This document shows positions 1-11,050 of a stretch of DNA of 64,000 bases, piece after piece. The position numbers were made by a program, and so were the translations under genes. Every line of letters starts with the position of its first letter. Position 1 is the first letter of the stretch. The notes beneath the pieces are model-generated. The model was not told where the DNA came from and did no database searches. It was given only the letters and a program-made list of their open reading frames with translations. Source of the DNA: Oxyruncus cristatus (lineage: Eukaryota > Chordata > Aves > Passeriformes > Cotingidae); NCBI GenBank assembly GCA_013399855.1, contig VXAY01002602.1, forward strand, positions 1-64,000, read 5' to 3'.

Positions 1-2260
1 TTTTTTATACCTTTTTTTTATTATTTATTTTTAACAAGAGGTAAGTATTAACTTTCATGTCATCTCCTTCACCCTTCCCCCTGCTCCCTGAAAATTCATA
101 TTCCTGAAATGTGTACTTCCAGTGCCTAGAGTCTGTGGTGGATATTGAACCTCAAAAGATTGGACAAACAATGGAAAAGTCAAGAGTTAAATAAGGAGAA
201 GAAAAGAATAATAGACTCTCAAACAGAGGCTGAGTGGACAAGTCCTTTCAGAAACTATTTTCACTAAGCAAACATTTGGGCACTGTTTGGTGTACCAGAT
301 TGATTGGGATTAGAAGTCAAGGTGGTCTGACTGAGCTACAGGTTATTAGCTAATAGCAAACATTCATATTCACTGTTATGGTAGGAACAGATGAAACAAC
401 GGAATCCAAAAGAAGCTACTTGAAAGTATCTTGTGTATGTCTTTGACCTCTGTGTAGTAGTAAGTGGAGAATCCACAGTGACATATTTAGATATCAAGTA
501 ATCACATTCAGTTACTGTTTACAATACAAGAGTCAGTTGTGAACATACTCTGCTGCCTGCAAAGAGTCTGACAGCTTTAGCACTTCTTATCTAGCCCTCT
601 GTTCCTGACTTGCAATGTGAGGATTTAAAGATGGAAGAGATACTGCTTGGATTGTCTAATTTGTCTGCACTCATCACAGTTTTCGTTTTCTGCCTCTAAA
701 AGCACTGAGTCCGTTTTAAAAGGAAATCTTTGAAGCACTGAGGCTTATCAAGGAGACTAAAGGAGACGAAAGAAGCATCCCTCAGTAATTGTAAACCCTC
801 AGTTCTTCATCCTTCCCTTTAAACTAACCAGTAGACCTTATTCTTGCTCAGCTGAGGAATTAATTAAATTTTCAACAGTGTAGCTCCATCTGTTACCTTT
901 TTAGGTATTTATATAATTATTTTATATAAATTGAAGTTTATTTTTATGAATGAACTGCAAATAAATATTGTAAGAGTTTCTATATAAATGAAAGTTTATA
1001 CATAAATCTAAAGTTGTATCTTACTAGGTATGTTCAATCTTTTTTTTCAGATAGCCAGACCAAAACTAATGGTTTTCAACTTCTTGTACTTTAAGCAGAG
1101 TATCTGATATTTTGAATGTTACGGTCAAGACAAAATGCTGAACAATTGTTCTTTTATTTCTACTTTCCAACCTTTCAGCAATGACTCCTGAAAGGTGGTT
1201 TATGCTTTCACCTTTCTTGGTCTGATGTCTTCTAAAAATGCAATGACAATATGAAGAAGGAAGGTACAAATTTTAGTAATGTGGAGCACTTTGTGTTAGA
1301 TCCATATAGTAAATGTGAAAATTAAGAAACTCAGAGTGCTTCAAGTGCTTCACTGTATCATGGAGACAATACTCTTCAGTTCAGGACTTCTGTCTGTATT
1401 GTTGAACAGTGTCTACAGATCCAGCTTAGGCTGCTTCTTGCCTTTTTGATTAATGGGACAGATGATGAAAATGAGTGTGTTTCAACTATGTCAAATCCTG
1501 TCCTGACTAAAGAGAATCTAGTAGAATTAGAAGCTGGAGAGCAGAAGGGAGATTTAAAGTGAACTCAGAGGATGAGGTTTATTTTAAAGTCTGCCTTAAA
1601 AAAGGATGGGTGTCAGTAATTTTCAGCAAAAAAGACTTTCATACTTTTTGCACACATTCCCAAATCTTGTACCCAGTAACATAAACTTTTAAACTTGCTA
1701 CAAAAAATACTTAATCTGTGTAATTTTTATCACACTTATGGATTCTCTGATAATAATATTTAAATGGTTAACTGAATGACACAGATTTAAAAGTTTCTAG
1801 TGCACTTGAAAAAATCCTCTAATAACCTCACACAGATAGTAAAGCTATAAAACACTTTTTAATACAAACTTGCTTGAGAAGCAATGCTTTTATAAAGTCC
1901 ATAAAGTCACTTTACTCCTCTTCTCCCAAGAGAATGATGAATGAAAAGTCCCTTTGAATTCTGCTCTTTTATATTCCTTATCACCAATCAACAAATGAAG
2001 ACAATCTAAATTAGCTATTCATGAGCACCCATTCCAGAACAAGTATTCCTGAACAAACACATGTGAAAATATTTCTTATTCTAGAATAGCTGTACTTCAT
2101 TTTGACTTGAAATAATCTGTCTGTGATCTAAATGTGAACAAACCACTCATGCTGAAATTAAGTCTATGGCTTGGACTGTTTGAAAATTATTATTTAGCTT
2201 TATAACTTAATAGGAAACATCTTTAAACACAAACATGTTAACATTGCAATAGCTGTAGGT
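1..2260. other. AT-rich unique DNA, no gene seen
   Basis: AT-rich sequence without a recognisable exon, RNA gene or repeat. The longest open frame is 67 codons on the minus strand (1066-1269), with no domain pattern and no convincing splice context, so it is taken as chance. Confidence 0.6.
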
Positions 2261-2372
2261 ATCATAGAATCATAGAATCAGACGGGTTGGAAAGGACCTC
2301 TGAGATCATCAAGTCCAACCCTTGATCCAACATCACTGCAGTTACTAGACTATGGAACTAGGTAGTGTATTA
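2261..2372 (-). mobile_element. CR1 LINE 3'-end fragment
   Basis: On the plus strand it opens with two tandem copies of the ATCATAGA-type octamer and continues into the conserved CR1 3' UTR block (GGTTGGAAAGGACCTCTGAG, then AGATCATCAAGTCCAACC). Read on the minus strand this is the extreme 3' end of a CR1, so the element lies on the minus strand. Only about 110 bp remain. Heavy 5' truncation of this kind is usual for CR1 copies in birds. It has no coding capacity. Confidence 0.9.
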
Positions 2373-4204
2373 TTGTTGTAACAAACAAATCCAAAGCAGT
2401 GTAAAAGTTTAAAGCTGTAGAGCAGTTATAGCATACACAGTTTCTAATCAATGTAAGTGAGTTTAAACTGTGGTGCAGAAATGGTAGTCAGAATGTAAAA
2501 GGAAGGAGAAAGAACAAATGTCAGTCTCTAAAACAGGACATTCCACTTGGTACACTTTACCAGACCCTAAACCCAGTGAAACTAGTGAACCTCTGTATAA
2601 GGAGTACCAAAGCCATGTTATTTGTCATACAACATTAATTGAAAATGTATCGAACCTACCACAAGAGTCCTTACTTAGTCTGGCTTTTTAAATAGTAATT
2701 TCGAACAACAAAGTTGAACTAAAACTGTTATTTTTCATGTTCACATTCATTGGTGGTAGATAACAGAAAAGACAATACTTCTTAAGTCACCCATATACCT
2801 TCATATCAGCGATCCCTTTTTCTCCAAAGTACGTGGAACAGAATCAGACTTACACTATTGATACATTTAAGAGAAACCATTACAAACAAGAGAAATACAT
2901 GAACTTTGCATATTCTAGGGTTTTAAAAGTCAAATAGATACCTTACTAATTTCTGAATTTCCTTTCACATTAGCTGTTTTTGTGACTAATCTATGTCCAG
3001 TTAGCAACAGAAAGTCTGTGAAGTTGAGATTAGTTTCTTGAAAATAAAAGAGTAGTGAAGAAAGACCCTACTTTCAGAAAACAAAACTTCTCTTAATTAC
3101 ATGATCATCCCTCTGTGAAGCCAGCTATTACTTCTAACTGTGGAGCTACATTATGTCTTGGTAATACTCATTTTCTTGATTCAGAAGTCCTCTGATTGCA
3201 ACTACCAAAGCCTGTCTGTGTAAGCTCAAGATCATCACTTCATATCACCCTGCAGTTTCATTCTCCTCTCAAAATATAGCTTGGAACCTTCTAAATTACT
3301 TAAACTTTACTATTTTTATTTTAAAGCATCAAAACTGTACCTGATTAAAGTGACCTGTTACTAAAAAGTTGTTAGCTCCCTGCTGTACCTTCACTTTCAA
3401 ACATATAAATATATTGTAAGAGATAATAGCCCCAAGGCAGAACAACATTGAAAAGATCTATGCTTATCAAACTACAGTAAAGCAAGGAAAATTAGCTACT
3501 GTTTACATAAAATAAATTGGATTAGATATTTGCTATGGTTCATTTTCTTTAGAGAAAGCAGTTACTGAAACATAAACTAGGTTAAGCTCAAAACCAGTGA
3601 AAACAAAGATTAAACACAATTTAAAACAGAAGAGGTTTCTTAAAACTAAATCTCATAAACTTTCATGAAGTTAGGTGTTACATTAAAGTTTATGAAGTCT
3701 TAAAGAACAGTAGAAATCTGAAGGATTTGGTATTCATCAAAAAATATTTTTTGTCCTTTCTGAAGTTTAGTCACTGACTATATGGTCTTTTTTTCAGTAA
3801 ACTCTGTTCTAGATAGAGTTTTTAAAGAAATAATAAGTCCTTAATGGATGTGATGGAAGAATGGGGTAATTAAAGTCATTATATTGAATAGTAGGTGCAA
3901 TTTTCAATGAGAACCATCTACCTTTCTTCCTCGGATCCACCAGTAACTAGTACCTTTCAGAGTCCACAGATGGAAAACAAACAGTAGTTTGTGTGATAGA
4001 TATTTTCCTATAAAAGTGCCATTGCTATTACATTAGAGCTTATTACCTCTGACAGCAATGCATTTGATTAAGCTCTTGAAAATTTTTTGATTGTAAACAT
4101 AAAAGTCTGGTTTGTTCCTCCAACTAGGTCTTTTACAAGACTTTATTTTTAATAACATTACAGTCTTTTGCCCAGATCCTTTATGTAAGCACACTGGTTT
4201 CACT
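2373..4204. other. AT-rich unique DNA, no gene seen
   Basis: No open frame of note, no RNA gene and no repeat that I recognise. Base composition is the same as the surrounding desert. Confidence 0.55.
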
Positions 4205-4345
4205 AAGAGAGGGTTTTGTCTGGTAGGGGGTTTGTGTTTTTTTGTTTATTGTTGTTGGGTTTGGGTTTTTTTTGTTGTTGTTTGTTTGTTTTGGTTTGGT
4301 TTGTTTGTTTTTTTTTCACTGTTGGTTTTTTTTTTTTTCTTTTCC
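4205..4345 (+). repeat. T/G-rich low-complexity tract
   Basis: Long runs of T interrupted by G (TTTG, TTGTTG, GGTTT units) from about 4205 to 4345. The open frames here, encoding F/C/V/L/W-rich peptides, come from this composition and are not genes. It could be the degraded A-rich tail of a minus-strand retroposon, but no body is visible next to it. Confidence 0.75.
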
Positions 4346-5055
4346 ATAATACATGTTTTCAACAAAACCTGATTCTGGATGAGCTTTTGTGCACAATCAT
4401 GCTAGAATAATTTTCTTTTGTAAGGATGGCAGCCCAGTTAGTGAAGAAAATTAATCAATACAGATCATAGAACAAAACTCCTTCATGTTTTAGTTAAATA
4501 GAGAACAGAGTTGTTACGCGAAAGGAGAAATTTGGTTGAATGGTCCATCTTCCATAATAGGAAAAAAAAGAAAACAGTTAAATCACCTCAAAATTACATA
4601 AATTTGTAAGTAGCTAGTATGAATCTGTACAAACAACAATTTGAAATGGTTTACAGGCAAAATCAAATAATCTGTGTGGATTCAACTCCAGACTTTAGCC
4701 TAAAAACTCAGAATTACAAAAGCCTATATAGTCCAGAGAATGCAGCCATGACTTCAGAACTATGAAGTGTCAGAAAAAAACCCTCTTGCTCCTCTTTAGG
4801 ATGACTGAGCAGGCTGCAAAACACAGCACAACCCAGAGTTTAGATTTCCATTCAGATCTACATTCAGGGATGTCAGGTACATGTTTCTAGGTGCACTTCC
4901 ACCACAGTAGGAAAGGGATAATAACTACAGTCATCTCTCTGGCTTATAAATCTCTGACATATAGTAAACTCCATGGAAGTTCTGAGGTCTTGCTGACTTG
5001 CAAGTCAAAGAAAAAAAAAAAATCATCCAGTAATTTCATTCTATTTAAATTAGTT
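4346..5055. other. AT-rich unique DNA, no gene seen
   Basis: Nothing recognisable. A 61-codon open frame at 4891-5076 runs into the following repeat and has a lysine run from an A-tract, so it is rejected as a gene. Confidence 0.5.
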
Positions 5056-5340
5056 ATCTTATGCAACTTTAATTAATTTTATTTTTGCAGTGCTTTTCTT
5101 GCCTTTAATGAAGAAAACCTAAGTCATAGAAGCAAAGAAACACTCTGAACTTACATCTGTGTCCTATTTCCTTCAGAATTCCCAGCTATTGTGTCATTGC
5201 TGCCATTTAATTTCTAGGAATAAATCAGAAAAAATCTGAAAAGTGTCCTGTTTTAAACCAGCTTCAGAAAAATCAATTAATAGGACTCCTGTGGACCAAC
5301 TGATATAGAAATAAAACTTTAATGAGTCTTTTTGAAAAAC
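5056..5340 (+). repeat. Unnamed direct repeat X, copy 1
   Basis: This 285-bp block recurs in the same orientation at 8726-9010. Shared landmarks in the same order are TTATGCAACT, GCAGTGCTTTTCTTGC, the block CTGAACTTACATCTGTGTCC, CCTATTTCCTTCAGAATTCC, CCTGTTTTAA and GAAAAATCAATTAATA. By eye the copies agree at roughly four of five positions with few indels. I cannot assign it to a known family. It may be a local segmental duplication or two copies of an old interspersed repeat. Confidence 0.8.
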
Positions 5341-6392
5341 TATGCTTTTCTTCTTAATCTTTTTTCTTTTCTTCTAAAATAGCACACAAACCCTCCCAAA
5401 TTATCATACAGAACTTCCTATACAAACCATTACTGAAAAATTCCTTTTTGCTCACAAATACCAATGCATAGTTACATAATATTTTAAAACATAAGACATA
5501 CATCCTCAATTATTTCTTATCTCCATGTGTATACATTTTAATATTTGCAAACATAAAGATGACAATAAATTTGCAGTTGATTTGTTGTGTTTTGATAAGA
5601 AAATAATAAAAAAGTGATTTTAACTTGACAGAAACCAGCAACTTAAAATTTCCAGTAGTTTGTTTACTAACCCATAATCCCAAAGCTAATTACGTAAATG
5701 TAAATATTTTGTGTCTCTCAGGCAATAAAACCAACATCTCTCAATATGTTTGGACTAGCAACAGCACACCACATGGTCCTAGAATAGAGACACACCCCAA
5801 ACCTTTGTGAATTAAATCAATCACAGTGAAAGAAAGATGGTACATACCTAGTCATCTCCATGAAATTTTATTCTGTGTTATTCTGTCAGCAGCTCACTTA
5901 AAATATAACTTACCAGGTTACAACACATCTTCATGCACAAGACACAATCTGCATTTGTTCTCTTGATCTGTGCACAAAGGTAACAGGTCACTTGCGAGAT
6001 CTTGAAAATGCTGAGCATCAACAGGAAACCAAAATAAAAAAGAAAAATTTAAAACTGAAGCTGACAGGAAACGCAGAGTTACAAGTGTTGCACAGGATGG
6101 TGACCAACAGGAAAAGGATTTTGTGTCAACCTAGTTAGACAAGAGAGTAACCCTAAATCTTTGCTTAGAAGTATAGTTCTAACTAAAAAAAAAGAAAGTA
6201 AAGCTCTACTCTACATTTTTCAACCTTTTCATATTTATCTGTAAATTATTAATGAATTGAGAAGATATGTCTTCTTTCTCATATTTTTTAAGCAGTATAG
6301 ATAGAATTTAAAGACACTCTAAGAATTGTTCAAAAATATTTTTCCTCACTTTCTGTAAGTATAAAGAAGGCATTTGATGGAATGAATGTTGT
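5341..6392. other. AT-rich unique DNA, no gene seen
   Basis: No recognisable gene or repeat. The 61-codon frame at 5625-5810 has no splice-site support or domain pattern. Confidence 0.5.
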
Positions 6393-6594
6393 TTAAGTTC
6401 ATGAGCAACATTAGACAAATGAGTATGTATAAAACAACCAACATGCTTATAGCAAGTGTGGGTAGAGTCCTTCTCTAATCTTCGTTCACGAAGCCTAGCC
6501 ATGATGATGTATAACTATTCTATTGAAATCTCTTTCAAAAATTTCTAATATGTACATTGTATTCCCCCCTGCCAGCTTCCCCCACTCCCAATCA
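6393..6594 (+). repeat. Unnamed direct repeat Y, copy 1
   Basis: Shares with 7983-8125 an ordered series of blocks: CAACATTAGACAA, GAGTATGTATAAAACAACC, TATTCTATTGAAATCT, TTTCAAAA, and a closing CCAGCTTCCCCCACTC. Copy 1 carries about 66 bp extra in the middle (about 6445-6510), including a short palindrome with arms CTTCGT/ACGAAG at 6480-6493. The family is not recognised. The similar minus-strand peptides encoded in both copies reflect this repeat and not a gene. Confidence 0.75.
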
Positions 6595-6663
6595 ATCATG
6601 ATACTCTCTTTATTAGTTTGGGGATTTAGAAATATATTTTGGTTTTAAGGGGGGAAAAAAAAG

Positions 6664-6785
6664 ATTCTAGAATCATGGAATATCCTGAGTTGGAAGGGAC
6701 CCACAAGGATCATTGAAGTCCAACTCCTGGTCTTGAACAGGACAAGCTCAAGAACCATATCGTGTGCCTGAAAGTGTTGTGGCAA
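6664..6785 (-). mobile_element. CR1 LINE 3'-end fragment (CR1-X-like)
   Basis: On the plus strand it reads AATCATGGAATATCCTGAG, then GAGTTGGAAGGGACCCACAA and a GTCCAACTCCTGG block. This is the reverse complement of a CR1-X-type 3' end, so the copy lies on the minus strand. It is about 120 bp long and 5'-truncated. The same subfamily-type tail recurs at 16.3, 26.1, 51.2 and 61.3 kb. Confidence 0.9.
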
Positions 6786-7982
6786 AGGACTCTAGAACAG
6801 GAGTAAGAGAAAACAAAATGGTTTGATATGGCAATAAATTCTTTGTTTTTCCATGAAAAAAAAAACAAAAAAACTTGTCACGTATTCCAGGAATTACACA
6901 ATAGTCTGTTCTAGATGGATGGATTCTTCTTAAATAAATCAGAATTTTGTTGCCTACATATGTAAGAATGATAGTGATTTTTGTGTACCACTGAATTCAT
7001 TAGAAAAGATGTCAAAGTATTGCTTTACTATTATCAGCAGTCATGAGATCTTCTGAACTAAGTAAATTTCTGCAATTAATTGTATGAGTTATGCAGGGAA
7101 TCTCCTTAATAAACACTCAAAATTATTATGAAAGACAATATTTACCCCATTGTACTACTGCTGTGAAAGAGCATAATAAATTGAAACAGGTTGCAGTTCA
7201 GTAGGTGAGGTAGACTGAAAATCCATTAGATTAATTACTTCTCATAAGTATAATTATATTTACAGTATTTCCCATTTCTAGATGTCTAATGGGCTTCAAA
7301 GAAGTGCAAGGTATAATTAAAAACTTTATCTGTGAAGGCAAATTACTAAGCTTAAAAAGAAAAATTCTTCCAGCCAAGACAGGCAACAACAGGTTTCATT
7401 TTCCCTAATTTGTAACTGTGTTATCTAAATAAAGAGCTCACATCCTGCAAACCATAGCTAACACTGAAATTACACCATGGTTTAACAGTGAAAAATATGT
7501 TTGAGAGAATCTACAATCCTTTAAAATGGATTACACTCTGAGAGAAAAAACAATCATGTATATGACATGTACCTCCTTCTCATTAAACCTCTTACTCCTT
7601 AGGGTGATTATATGATATAGTTTGGATATCTAACATTAAACAAGATGAATCTCACCTCTAAAAATCATATCTTATCACACACACTGTTGACAAAGTACTT
7701 CAAAATACTTTTTGTCATATAATTGTCTAACCTGATAGATCTATTTCTCTGGATGAAGCTAGAGTTCAGCTCCCTACAGCTGGATCAAGAGAGAGAAACT
7801 TTGAGTATAGTGACACAGGATATTATCAGCTCTAACCCCACTTGAATTTCATCATACTTGAGGTGATAGTTTTCCCTGAAATCACAGTGGAGTCCCTGCC
7901 TTTCCAAACAAATGGGACAGGAGACAGGAAAGCCTGATTTCTAATGATGGCAGATTGTTCTAAAAGCCAAGATAGACAACTA
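6786..7982. other. AT-rich unique DNA, no gene seen
   Basis: No gene or recognisable repeat between the CR1 tail and the second Y copy. Confidence 0.5.
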
Positions 7983-8125
7983 AATTCATGGGCAACATTA
8001 GACAATGAGTATGTATAAAACAACCTGTATATAATTATTCTATTGAAATCTTTTTCAAAATTTTCTGATGTGTAGAAATGTGAAATTTTCTGATTCCCCC
8101 CACCAGCTTCCCCCACTCTCAATTA
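7983..8125 (+). repeat. Unnamed direct repeat Y, copy 2
   Basis: Second copy of the block at 6393-6594, same orientation. It is shorter, lacking the central 66 bp of copy 1, and keeps the TATTCTATTGAAATCT core and the pyrimidine-rich CCAGCTTCCCCCACTC end. A 96-codon minus-strand frame spans it (7832-8122), but its only similarity is to the matching frame in copy 1, so it is treated as repeat-derived. Confidence 0.75.
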
Positions 8126-8725
8126 GGAAGTTGAAGAGTAAGTATTTATTGAGGAAAAAATGATCCAGAACAGAGGAAACTTCTTTTTTTATATATACAT
8201 TTAACTAACAGATAACTAAAACCCCCCAGGTTAAGGGGAAAAAACCCAAAAACATCCCCCCCCGAAAATGAAAGGTCAATTCAAGTGGCTTTTATTTCTA
8301 AACTTAGCAACTTCTCACCATTCTTCTTACTTTTTAAGGGAATTATTATAATATTCAACATGTTTATTGGCATTATAACCAGGCCATTCTATTGTTTAGA
8401 GCTGCTGAATATGTTTTATTCTGAAAATAAACTTATAAATTTAACCAGAGACAAAGCAGGCCATTGATGTTTCTCCTTCTCATAAAACTGTCTATTAGTA
8501 ACAGTCTAAATTGACAAGCAATTGACCTCCTTATGTCCCTCTCAGGAAAAATGTGAAAGCTGACTTAACCAGGTTAAGATATGCAATCATATTGATGTGA
8601 GAGTATGATTTAGCATCTGATTGCAAATGAATGTCAGATGCATTTAGGATGAGCATCAAAAAATAAAAGATACAAAAAGAGAGCATCCTTCCCATAGAAA
8701 ATATTTGTAACTCTTAATTAACGTT
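8126..8725. other. AT-rich unique DNA, no gene seen
   Basis: Contains an A/T-rich stretch and a short C-run near 8258. No gene or family recognised. Confidence 0.5.
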
Positions 8726-9010
8726 CTCTTATGCAACTATATTTTGTTTCTGCAGTGCTTTTCTTGCTTTTAATGAAGAGAGCTTAAGCCACAAAAGCAA
8801 AGAAAGAGTCTGAACTTACATCTGTGTCCTATTTCCTTCAGAATTCCCAGTTATGCTGGGAATGTCATTGCTGACATTTAATTCCTAGGAATAATTCAGA
8901 AAAAAACTGAAAAATATCCTGTTTTAAGACAGTTCCAGAAAAATCAATTAATAACAGTACCATGGATTAATTAATATAGAATTAGAATATTAGTGAGCCT
9001 TTTTGAAAAA
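8726..9010 (+). repeat. Unnamed direct repeat X, copy 2
   Basis: Second 285-bp copy of the block at 5056-5340, same orientation, and the same length to within alignment error. Similarity fades on both sides of these limits as far as I can follow by eye. Confidence 0.8.
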
Positions 9011-9496
9011 GAAACAATAGTGTCTTAGATTCTTCTGTTGCCTTGTTTCCATAAATATGTTTAAAACATACTCTTCTTCAAGCAAAATTAAGGGATAGAC
9101 ACGAATAATGAGTTAGGCTTATTATTTCAGATTATGGGGTTTGTTGCTATTGAGAATACCTTCTTTTCAATAATTTCAATTATTTTCAATAATAAGGAAC
9201 ACTTATTGAGAAACCAATGTTGACATGTTTATTTCAAGTTCAGGTATTGGTGTTCTAATTTATAATGCTCAACTCTGAAAACAGTAATTTGAAGAAGGTT
9301 ATGATTAACTTCCATGTAAGACGTGGACCACAGAATAAAAGCCATTAATTGAGAAAGAGTCTTAATCTGATAAATTGATATAATGTGTGCAAAATATTAA
9401 TTCTAGACCTAATTGAATTGTTCATACAGATATTCTTGATTAAGAAATTTCTTCAAACATGTCAAACAGGTCTCTTCCAGATTTGAATAAAACTGT
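9011..9496. other. AT-rich unique DNA, no gene seen
   Basis: Short unique stretch before the nested CR1/LTR cluster. Nothing recognisable. Confidence 0.5.
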
Positions 9497-9903
9497 AGAA
9501 CCATAGAATCTTAAAATGTCTTGGGCTGGGAGGGACACCTTTCACTAGACTGGGTTGCTCAGCGCCCCATCCAGCTTGGCCTTGAACACTGCCAGGGATG
9601 GAGCATCCACAACTTCTCAGGCCAACCTCTTCCAGTACCTCACCCCCATCACAGCAAAGAATTTCTTCCTAATATCTAATCTAAACCTACTCTCAGTTTG
9701 AAACCATTTTCCCCATGTCCTGTCACTGCATGCCCTTGTAAATAGTCTCTCTCCATCTCTCTTATAGGTTCCCTTCAGGTACTGGAAGGCTACAATCAAG
9801 CCATTTCCAAGTCTTTTTCTTTTCGAGGCTGAACAACCCCAACTCTTTTAGCCTTTCCTCATAGGAGAGGTGCTCCATCCCTTTAATCATCTTGGTGGCC
9901 CCC
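9497..9903 (-). mobile_element. CR1 LINE, 3' part, split by an LTR
   Basis: Plus-strand landmarks are the reverse complement of CR1: GAACCATAGAATCTTAAAAT at the 3' end, CCTTGAACACTGCCAGGGAT, AATTTCTTCCTAATATCTAA, and GAGGCTGAACAACCCCAACT. It breaks off at 9903 in the middle of the conserved stretch that normally reads GTGGCCCTCCTCTGG and resumes at 10689 after the LTR. The flanking pieces align to consecutive parts of one CR1, so this is one element interrupted later. No intact reading frame remains. Confidence 0.93.
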
Positions 9904-9965
9904 TGTGAGAGTCTGGATTTGTATCTCACTGGGTTGTTTGATGGGTCGAATCAACCATCTTGCCT

Positions 9966-9985
9966 CTGTGTGTGTGTGTGTGTGT
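9966..9985 (+). repeat. (TG)n microsatellite inside the LTR
   Basis: About ten TG units in the U3-like part of the LTR. Short and simple, possibly polymorphic. Confidence 0.8.
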
Positions 9986-10228
9986 CATGGGAGGGGGTTT
10001 GTCCACTGTAAGGCCTGCAGCCAACATGGCAGGGTGCACAGAGCGCATGTGGTCCAGTAACCATGTGGCTCGCATGTCAGTCAAATAAGGTTTGCCTGGT
10101 AGCCCCCCATACCATGCCCTCTGGAGCTTCTGACTGGCTACAGTACCTCTTACTTCAGCTTGGAGGGCACTGAGTGGTCAGCGAACCAGATGTTCCACCT
10201 GGGAGAGGTGGCCACAGTAGCCAAACCA

Positions 10229-10236
10229 CATAAATA
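10229..10236 (+). promoter_or_regulatory. TATA-like box of the solo LTR
   Basis: CATAAATA in the middle of the LTR, about 290 bp upstream of the ATTAAA polyadenylation-type signal. The order matches U3-R structure on the plus strand. Function is inferred from position only. Confidence 0.45.
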
Positions 10237-10519
10237 GATGTGCACAGTTATTCTGCCTTCTTTTCTGGAAGCTGCCACCATGGGACTCTTGGCTGTAACT
10301 ATTTTTCTCTCTTCTCTCTTTCTCTCTTCATTCCATCTTTCTAGTTTTATTTTCTTTTTCTTTCTTTACTCTTCTCTTCCTCTTGTGTGTAACTTAAAAC
10401 TGATGGGTTGTATTTCACTAGGTTGTATGGGATTGGTGTTGGGTGCTGTTGTGTAATCTTCTCCTTGGTTGTTTGTTACTCCTGTAAAACCCTTGCCAAA
10501 ATGTTTATTTTCTCACTAA

Positions 10520-10525
10520 ATTAAA
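10520..10525 (+). terminator. Polyadenylation-type signal of the solo LTR
   Basis: ATTAAA downstream of the TATA-like box. It would mark the R region end of the LTR if the element was transcribed on the plus strand. Confidence 0.4.
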
Positions 10526-10688
10526 AGAAGTTCTCTTGGGGAAAAGTCTGTGTCTTTTTCTCTGTACATGATTTCGAGGTACCAAAGAACTAAAAGCTTT
10601 GCAAGAGTTCATGTGAGTGAAATTCTTGGACTCTTAAATATAAGTAAAACTCCCAGGCAAGAGTGTGGCTTAGACTTGGTGCTTTACA

Positions 10689-11050
10689 TCCTCCTCTGGA
10701 CTCCTATACTGTAGACCCCAGAGCTGGATACAGTACTCCAGGTCAGGTCTCACCAGAGCAGAGCAGAGGGGCAGAATCACCTCCTGCAACCTGCTGGCCA
10801 GGATACAATTGGCTTTCTGGGCTACAAGCACACATTGCTGGCTCACGTCCAGCCTCTCCTCCACCAGCACCCCCAAATCCTTCTTGGCACTCCCCAAGAA
10901 CTCTATCTGTTCATCCTCCAGTCTGTGTTGATACTGGGGGTTGCCCCAACCCAGGTGCAGACCTTGCACTTGGTCTTGTTGAACTTCATGAGATTCCTGT
11001 GGGCTCAATTCTTGAGCTTGTCCAGGTGCAGAACAAGTGGGCCCATACAC
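10689..11050 (-). mobile_element. CR1 LINE, upstream part of the split element
   Basis: Continues the CR1 broken at 9903, with CTCCTCTGGACTCC, CCAGAGCTGGATACAGTACT, AGGGGCAGAATCACCTCCTG, TTGGCTTTCTGGGCTACAAG and GTTGAACTTCATGAGATTCC. These encode (minus strand) the C-terminal part of ORF2 in CR1 elements. Open frames survive on both strands (for example 126 codons minus at 10670-11050 and 143 codons plus at 10663-11094), but they are element-derived or antisense. The copy is 5'-truncated near 11050, where a second CR1 begins. Confidence 0.92.

Larger units (their letters stand above)
9904..10688 (+). mobile_element. Solo LTR of an endogenous retrovirus, inserted in CR1
   Basis: A 785-bp non-CR1 block starts TGTGAGAGTC and ends GCTTTACA, so it has TG...CA ends. 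It sits exactly inside a CR1 that continues on both sides. The 5 bp on the left (CCCCC, 9899-9903) and right (TCCTC, 10689-10693) each differ by one base from the CCCTC expected in the CR1, which fits a decayed 5-bp target-site duplication. A TATA-like CATAAATA lies at 10229-10236, a polyadenylation-type ATTAAA at 10520-10525, with a CT-rich stretch between them and a TG microsatellite near 9966-9985. There is no internal viral sequence, so this is a recombination-derived solo LTR. The short frame at 10238-10456 is not a gene. The ERV class is not assigned; a 5-bp duplication is seen in several classes. Confidence 0.85.

Noticed and set aside
4112..4410. Open frames of 64-86 codons rich in F, V, C, W
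   Set aside because: Produced by a T/G-rich low-complexity tract; no real protein character.
6308..8122. Two minus-strand frames with similar peptides (shared CFIHTHLSNVAHE-like part)
   Set aside because: Similarity is explained by the Y repeat copies at DNA level; no evidence of a gene family.
10238..10456. 72-codon frame with a hydrophobic N-terminus that looks like a signal peptide
   Set aside because: Lies inside the solo LTR and is formed by its CT-rich tract.
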